Source of the DNA: Sporothrix humicola
Lineage: Eukaryota > Ascomycota > Sordariomycetes > Ophiostomatales > Ophiostomataceae
Assembly (NCBI GenBank): GCA_021396245.1
Contig: WNYE01000010.1
Coordinates: 248,001 to 312,000, forward strand
Reading direction: 5' to 3'
DNA length: 64,000 nucleotides
Under the pieces are notes generated by a model. It worked only from the letters and a program-made list of their open reading frames with translations, was not told the DNA's origin and did not search any database. Below, one piece after another: positions 57,721-64,000 of the stretch (position 1 is the stretch's first letter; every line of letters begins with the position of its first letter). The position numbers were made by a program, and so were the translations under genes.

Positions 57721-60443
57721 TTACCGCACACCAATTGGCTGGTGGGGTCCTAGACTGCTCTGGCTGCTGTTGGCGGAGGGCTCCGAGTCAAGATGGCTTT
57801 CACCACTGCCCGCGCTAGCACTCGCACTTCCCGTCAGACTTCGTACATTTTTTCCTGAAGGCGGCTGAAGAGGGCCCACCCCTGCGTGTTGTTCGACCTG
57901 CTGCGGCGCAACGGCATTGCCTTGGCCAGGCGGGTACCGTGGGACGGGCTGGCGCATACCGTCAGGAGGCGAGGGACGGCCGTTCATCGGCGGGCCGCCA
58001 TAACCGTTCGGTGGCGAAGGCCGACCGTTCATGCCGCCGCGCATAGACGGGCTATACTGGTTGGCGGGCGACTGGCTGGTCCGGCGCGGGTAAGGACCGC
58101 CACCCATGTTGGGGCCCATCTGGCTGGCGCCGCTGATCGAGCCCATGGGGCCCATATGTCCCATGGGACCCATGGGCGGGCCGTTGGGGCCGGGTCCGTT
58201 GCTGTACTGGAGCTCATCGAGGCGCGATGCCGTCAAGGAGTTGGTCCGGGAACCGGCCTGCATCTGGCCGCGATCGACGTTGGCGTACCGGTTGGAGGAG
58301 CACGACATCAGGGGGTCGTCAAAGATGTTCGAGTGGGCAGTAGGCACATTGTCGATGATCTGGCTCGAGCGATTCCGGCCGAAGCTGGGACGGAAACGGC
58401 TACCCCTAGAGTTGGGAACGGAGCCAAGATCGCTGTTCTTGCGGAACTGGGCGCTGCTGGTGCTGCCGGGTGCCTTGCGGTTCTTGCGAGACGTGACGCT
58501 CATCATGTCGAAGTTATCGGCGTCAATGGCGGGCATGGGGGGGCCGCTCATCACACCGGGGTCGAAGTAATCATCATCCTCGTCTTCGTCATCATATACA
58601 CCGATCGCGCCGCCGTTGCGAGAAGGGGGCGCGCCTCGTCTCGATTGCGGTGGCGGCGGGCCACCACGGCGCATCCGCATTTCCTGTTCCCGGAGAGCCA
58701 GTTCGCGTTGCCGGAGCTGGAGCTCGCGCTCGCGGAGAGCCATGTCGGAGGAGTCCTGGGGGAAAGGCGCCTGACCTCCCTCGGGGATATCGTTGTACAG
58801 GACCAGGTGGCTAAACTCTTCCAGATCTGCTCCCTCCATAGAGCCGCGTCTCGACTGCTGGCGCGATCCAGGATAGCCGTTTGGCGGGCCAGGGCGGCCG
58901 TAACCGTTGGGACCATAGCCGTTGGGACCGCCACCGTTCATGGAAACTGGCGGGCGACGACCCGGGGGGCCACCTGTTGATGGGTTGCGACCCCGTGGTG
59001 GGCGGGCGCCCATACCGTTCATACCGTTGGGCATACCATTTGGCATACCGTTGGGCGGCATTGGCCGACCGTTGTTACTCTGGACGGACATCCGCGGCGG
59101 CATGTTACCAGAGGCCGTGGGCGAGCCAGGAGGACGGGCCATAGGGTCGCTCTTTGGTCGTGACTGGTTGACGACGTTCAGGTTGTGAAGAATGGCGTAG
59201 AGGGACTCGATGCGGGGGACGGCGATACCGGATTCCTGGGCGAGCCGGATAGGCGAACCGAGGTATGTTTCCACCTCCATGGGTCGTCTGGCGACAAAAT
59301 CTTGCCACATAATGCTCTCTGACGGCTGAGGTTTTGTCATCTCGGTGATTGTCTGTTCCTTGAAGTCGGGCGGGAATTTGCAGCCCTGAGACTCGGCAAG
59401 AGCCAATAATTCGTCGAGGATGCCCATGATCATTTGCCGCACGCCGACCTTCTCAATGAGCTGCGCATGGTTTGCTGTCTCGAAAACAACGCTGGTAGGG
59501 TGGAATGCGATGGGGCTGGGAGGAAGGTTAGAGGGCTAATTTTTATTTGTGGGAAAAACAGAACATCAAGAGTGTAAACGTACCCAATCAGCCGTTCGTA
59601 TTGCTGCTGGCGGATGTTCGGCGACACCTTGCAGTCGACCTGGCCGGAGCTCAATGTCATGGCCAGTGCTTGTGCCATGTCTTCGCGAATGGTCTGGGGA
59701 ATGCGGTCGTTCTGGCTGTTGGTGGGGCCGACCCAAATCTCCGTCGAGCCCTTATGCTCAAAATCGCTGGCACCGAGCTGCGCAACCTCTGCTTTTGACA
59801 CAAGTGACAAGACGACATTTGTGGGAAACCGTTCTTCGATGGCGGCTTCGACGCCGAGACTGTGGGTTGTGTTGACAAGAATACATGTGTGCTGGGGAGT
59901 GACGACGGCGTCAATGATGGTGGCGAGGTCGTAGACATCGGGGAGGGCCTTTATGCAGAGGATAACATAATCGAATGCGCCGTCTCTACGGGACGCGGCT
60001 TCTTCTGGAGACTTGACGACTGGGTGGAGGTTAGTATCGAGAGCGCTTTTGGGGAAAAGGACGAGAAAGATAAGCCGGGTGCTTGAGTTGTGACGTACCA
60101 TGACGCGGCTTAAACCGCTCGTTGCCAAAGACTGATGATCTGTATGCGAATGCGCATGTTAGTAGGCCGGTCAAACGAAAGGAGTGAGGTTGGAGCAACC
60201 GGTCCGGTCGGCTGCGCGGACAGCGTTGGGCTCAGCTTGGTCCGGCCGGATCGGACAGTGTTGCTCTGGATCGGGGTAGACTGACTTGAAAGAGATGCCG
60301 TATTGCGCGACGTGTTCGAAGCCGGATTTCCACACGAGAGTCACGTCGCAGGCGTTCGTGGCTTGAAGGCGCCAGGAAAGGAAAGCGGACACGGCATTAC
60401 CTCCCACTGTGACCACATTCATTAGTTCAAAGTCGTCCTCCAT
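57721..60443 (-). CDS. mug72: Ketopantoate-reductase-fold protein with long disordered tail (Mug72-like)
   Basis: Four exons, 60443-60286, 60139-60099, 60019-59584, 59515-57721; 2,430 nt, 809 aa. The N-terminal Rossmann part starts VVTVGGNAVSAFLSWRL, a variant of the dinucleotide-binding glycine motif, and continues through GISFKSSVFGNERFKPRHVV (restored by splicing), FDYVILCIKALPDVYDL and HTCILVNTTHSLG. The helical ApbA/PanE C-terminal domain follows (PIAFHPTSVVFETANHAQL). The next 400 or so residues are Pro/Gly/Met/Asn/Arg-rich with MPNG repeats and a charged heptad stretch (RERELQLRQRELALREQEM). True PanE is about 300 aa and makes pantoate for CoA. This extended fungal form matches what I know as Mug72-type proteins; catalysis is unproven. 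Intron 1 has the donor GTCAGT at 60285; exon 2 is only 41 nt. Confidence 0.82.
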
Positions 60444-63400
60444 GGTTGACGGCCAAAGCTAATCCGAAGATTCAAAGAAAAACAAGTTTGGCGTATGACG
60501 ACGACATGTAGCAGTGGTCCAAATTGCTCGATTGCTTGGGATTGTGAGGAGGTATGAGGTAGGGTATGGAAGGAAATATGAAGAAAGTGCAGAAAAGGAC
60601 AGGCGCGGCCTGAGATTGGAGTATTGAAGGGGGTGAGGGAAAGAAAGATAATGGGTATAGCGTAACGAGGATCGTATCGTAAGCCGTGGAAAGCGGGCGC
60701 GTGTAAATGCAAAACGAAGCGAGTGATAATGAAAGCCAAAAGCCAACAAGAAAACGAAGGACTGGGAGGAAAGGAGAAGCGAGGAAAGCGAATGTCGTCG
60801 ATTGTGAGAATTGGAGGGGAGAGAGAATGCGACAAAAAGACGAGCAAGGGGAAAAGACGAAAAAAGAGAAAAACCAAGGCAGAGGAACCAAGGAAGAGAG
60901 GCAAAAGAGACGTAGAGTGAGGGAAGGGGTGGAGAGGAGGGAGGGCTAGACAAGAATAATAAAGAAAGTTCCCTAATTTTCTCCAGGGGCGGGAATGGCG
61001 CGCGCGCGGAGCAAAAGCAGGGCGGCGGATGATGAAAGTCGTTGTGTAATGTGTAATGGGTGATGGGGGATGGGGGATGGGGGGTGCAGCGAACTGCACT
61101 TCCTGAAATGATAGGGCCGCTTCGTCCGAAGAATGCAGCAAGAATGCAGCGGTGGGACAACAATAAAAATCAATTCAGGATAAAGAGGTCAGGCACGGGT
61201 GCGGCTGCGGTAGCGGGTAGCCAGGTCTAGGCAGGGGAAGAATAGCGGGAAATAATTGGGGGAACGGAGAGATAGAGAGTAGTGCAGTGCCATGAAATAT
61301 GGATTGGAAAATGGCCAAAAAAAAAACGTGGACGCCAGCGAATTCAAAAAGAAGCGAAAGAAGCAAATTGGACCACCAAAAAGGAGCAGCAAATAAAGAA
61401 GAACAAAAAAGAAAACAAAAGGCTGAGAAAATAAAAGAAAAAGAACCAACCTGAAAGGACCTTGAGCCGGGGATTTGAAGGCGCCATTATGGGCAGCCAA
61501 GAAGCCTGAAAAGGCAAGAAAGACGAGAAGGGGAAAGGCTGTCGTGAGAATACGAATAGCGAGGTATTCGCAAGTCGGAGGGGGTGTGCTGTGACGAACA
61601 ACAAACGAGTCGATGATCAGGCCGCTGACGATGAGTGGCTGATGCTTCAGCTTCAGCTTTAGCTTCGCTTAGGACAACGAAAAGCAAACAGCTGGAGACC
61701 GAAGACACTGAGCGTCAGTGCTGGCAAGCGCAGATGCAGACGCAGACGCAATGCAGAAGCAGCTGTAGGTCGAGGTCGGTGCAGGTGGTGCTAGACCTGT
61801 CGGGGCCAGTTGAGACGAGTGAGAAAGTAGACAGGGCCACAGGGCCACACACCAAAAGACCAAAAAGGGTACAGGGCGAGGCGCGAGGCACGGCCAAGCC
61901 CAGGTTTGGGGCGGTGGGGGTGAGAATCGAGTTTGACCAACTTTTTGGGGCCAGACCAGGCTGTGATAGTGTCCCAGACGGGCGATTGAGTGACACTTGA
62001 GTGACAGATTCGATGCTGGCAACCAAGGCTCTCAGGCTGTTCGAAGAATCGAGAAATTCGAGAAATTCGAAAAGCGGATGGGCCTCTCGCCGAACGTTTC
62101 GCACTTCTTCACCTATACCGTATCGGTTAGGTGCGTCCGGAGCGTCCTGTCGATGGGCAGTGTTAGTGAATCCACTGGTCAGGAGATGGACGTTTGCACG
62201 ATTTTAAAAAAGAAATAGGCTAAGAGCATCAAGAGAGCAGAGGGATCAGAAAGCAGCGGCGGGCACCAATAGCGCCAGGAACAGCACCAGGACACAAAAA
62301 AGAAAGGAATGGGAAAAGGAACAAGGAAAGGAACAAGATAGCGCCCTGTCTGCAACAGACCCGGCGTTCGAGAATTGGCAGTGGAAAGTGGGAAGGGGGA
62401 AAGAGAAAAACGGGCGCCCGCACAGGTGCCACTGACAGTGCCAGCCGACCGGGCTAACTGGGATGAAGGATCGAGTTCGCCTTTTGCTGGGCAAGGAACG
62501 AGTCAATGAGGGCGCGCCGGCAGGGGTTTGCGGGTAGGGGGGGTGGAGAGAACACTCGGCGCTGGCGGCGTTTCCCCCGTGCTTGTTTCTCAACGTGGTT
62601 GGCCCTGGGCCAGGCTCAGCTAGCGGTACCTGTCTGTGCCCTTCCTGTGCCTGATGGTTGGCTTGGATTGGTGTTTGTTGGTGTGTATGTTGGTTTGGGT
62701 TTTGGGGACTTTTTGGACTGGTCTTTTGGACTGGTCGATTTGATCGGTTAGGGGCTAGTGATAGTCCCTTTTTAGGTTGTCGATCAGGAAGAAAGGGCAA
62801 GGGCAAGGTGCAAAGGGAGGGAGAGATCTGGATAGGAAAAAGGTGAAAGTGTAAAGATAGAGTGTGAATGGATTGTTCGGCCACAGTACTGCAATCAAAC
62901 GAGTCGTTGTGCCTTGCGCTTTACACAGTCCTCCTGCACGCCGTGAACGAAAAAAAGGAGGGAGATGGTCCACATCGCTGGCGACCAAGCGGCCCCGTTC
63001 GTTCGGTGAAGGAGAGGGCGTGTGTAGAACAAGTGAAAAAAAGTGTGGAAGGGTTGCAGGGTCGCCGACGGCGAAAGGATGAGATAGGCCAGGGACAAAA
63101 GAGCGGTGCGTAGAAGATGGGGAAGATGCCGAAGAGACAAATAAAAAATGAAATAAAAACGAAATACACTCAGTTATAGAGTGTAGCGGTGCTCGACGAT
63201 GTTGAGGGTGCAATGTGTAAATTGGGAAGCAGACGCGCGCCAAGCAAGGCCGGTGCCCCGGGACAGCCTGACCCCTGGTTTGCGCGTGTGGCGTGAAGCC
63301 TTTTGCAGATTTGGAGGGACAGGCAAGAGGGCAGAGGCATTCGATGCAGCCAAAAAGGCCGTGTAAATTGCAAGGACGACAAGGGGACGAAAAAGAAAAG

Positions 63401-64000
63401 AAAGCAGAAAACAGAAGTGTAGATATGCAGGGTGCAGGTGGGAAGAAGCAATATGGGCAATATGGACAGATGAAGGATCTGGCGGAGTACAGCAGCGGGC
63501 AGATGGCTTTTTTTGTTCTGTTCTCTTGATCTTTTGCCAATCCGCCTGCCGTATCTCATGCCTGGTCCTTGTCTTGTCTCTGATGTAGGTACTGGGGCGT
63601 GTTTCTGTTCTCTTGATGCTCTGATGTTCTATGTGTTATGCCATTCATTACCTTGGAAAACGTACAGTTGATATCGGTGGGTGGATATGGTGCCGGGATA
63701 TCGAGACAGACTGTGGCGGCGGCAAGGTTTAGGCAGACAAAGAGTCAAACCAAAAACGCGTCGGCCGAGGGATGGAATAGCGAGTCGGCGGGATATCGCG
63801 ATAGGGAGAACGAGGCAGGGGGCGTCGCGGAAGATGTGATAGTCGGGGTAGCGAGGCTGGCGTCGATGGGCGAACTCCTGACAATGGGGGTCAGTGGCAG
63901 GTGTGGTTGTCCGGTTTGGGAAATGCGGTCGAAGGTCAAATCGAATGAACCCGCAAAGGCCAAATGGGAATGGCAGCTGAAGCTTCGTGGGCGACAAGCA
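60444..64000. other. Gene-free right edge and Mug72-like upstream region
   Basis: 3.6 kb. The + strand is purine-rich at 60720-60960, 61320-61460 and 62270-62420, and the minus-strand frames there (60422-61163, 61189-61604, 62246-62884, 62755-63559) are Phe/Leu/Ser/Pro-rich bias products. A four-run G-quadruplex motif is at 61058-61084. Nothing at 63560-64000 is recognisable, though part of a promoter is possible. Confidence 0.5.
61058..61084 (+). other. G-quadruplex motif
   Basis: Four G runs of 3, 5, 5 and 6 separated by TGAT, AT and AT, which fits the G3+N1-7 pattern. It lies about 620 nt upstream of the Mug72-like start, on the template strand of that gene. Confidence 0.75.

Noticed and set aside
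57886..58980. 364-aa frame on +
   Set aside because: Antisense to the tail of the Mug72-like gene, with only Ala/Arg/Gly composition bias.

Overview
The window is nuclear DNA of a filamentous ascomycete (Pezizomycotina; the gene set looks like Sordariomycetes, but the order cannot be decided from sequence alone). The reasons are the gene content (DASH subunit Hsk3, Rrn6, Pmt4, WASP/Las17, an Mrs2 magnesium channel, a Pcl-type cyclin), short introns (mostly 52-190 nt, GTRNGT donors, CTAAC or CTGAC branch sites), GC-rich third codon positions, and low-complexity expansions (polyQ, polyP, acidic tails) in otherwise conserved proteins. I rebuilt 17 protein genes. For every multi-exon model the summed exon length is a multiple of three and the joined reading frame agrees with the family. 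I saw no tRNA, rRNA, transposon or CRISPR array.

Layout. 1.7-6.2 kb: Rab4/Ypt4-like GTPase (+) and the O-mannosyltransferase Pmt4 (-). 6.2-9.8 kb: gene-free spacer. 9.8-22 kb, dense: CHY/RING zinc-finger protein (+), MZT1 (-), SPC25 (-), RRN6 (+), WASP/Las17 (-). 23-27.7 kb: a 75-aa protein (-), XPF/Rad1 nuclease (+), a 70-aa putative lipid-anchored membrane protein (-). 29-34 kb: MRS2 (-) and an F-box-like protein (+). 37-39.5 kb: Pcl-type cyclin (-). 39.5-51.4 kb: about 12 kb with no recognisable gene. 51.5-60.4 kb: SUB2 helicase (-), RPR2/Rpp21 RNase P subunit (+), HSK3 (-), Mug72-like ketopantoate-reductase-fold protein (-). 60.4-64 kb: gene-free.

How the genes relate. This is core housekeeping, not a metabolic or defence cluster. 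Three genes serve spindle and kinetochore function (MZT1 and SPC25 in tandem, HSK3 far away). Three serve RNA synthesis or processing (RRN6, SUB2, RPR2). Several divergent pairs share short promoters: SPC25/RRN6, the 75-aa gene/XPF, MRS2/F-box-like, SUB2/RPR2.

Most notable signals: a 1,244-nt first intron in SUB2; a GC-AG intron that splits the catalytic-loop histidine codon of PMT4; three introns of 3n length with no in-frame stop; a roughly 75-residue insert in the Rab; an SQ cluster in the Rrn6 tail; five copies of the 9-mer TACTCCGTA/TACGGAGTA in non-coding DNA; a cUUCGg hairpin, a G-quadruplex motif and small tandem repeats in the gene-poor DNA. I did not find a clearly new multi-gene system.
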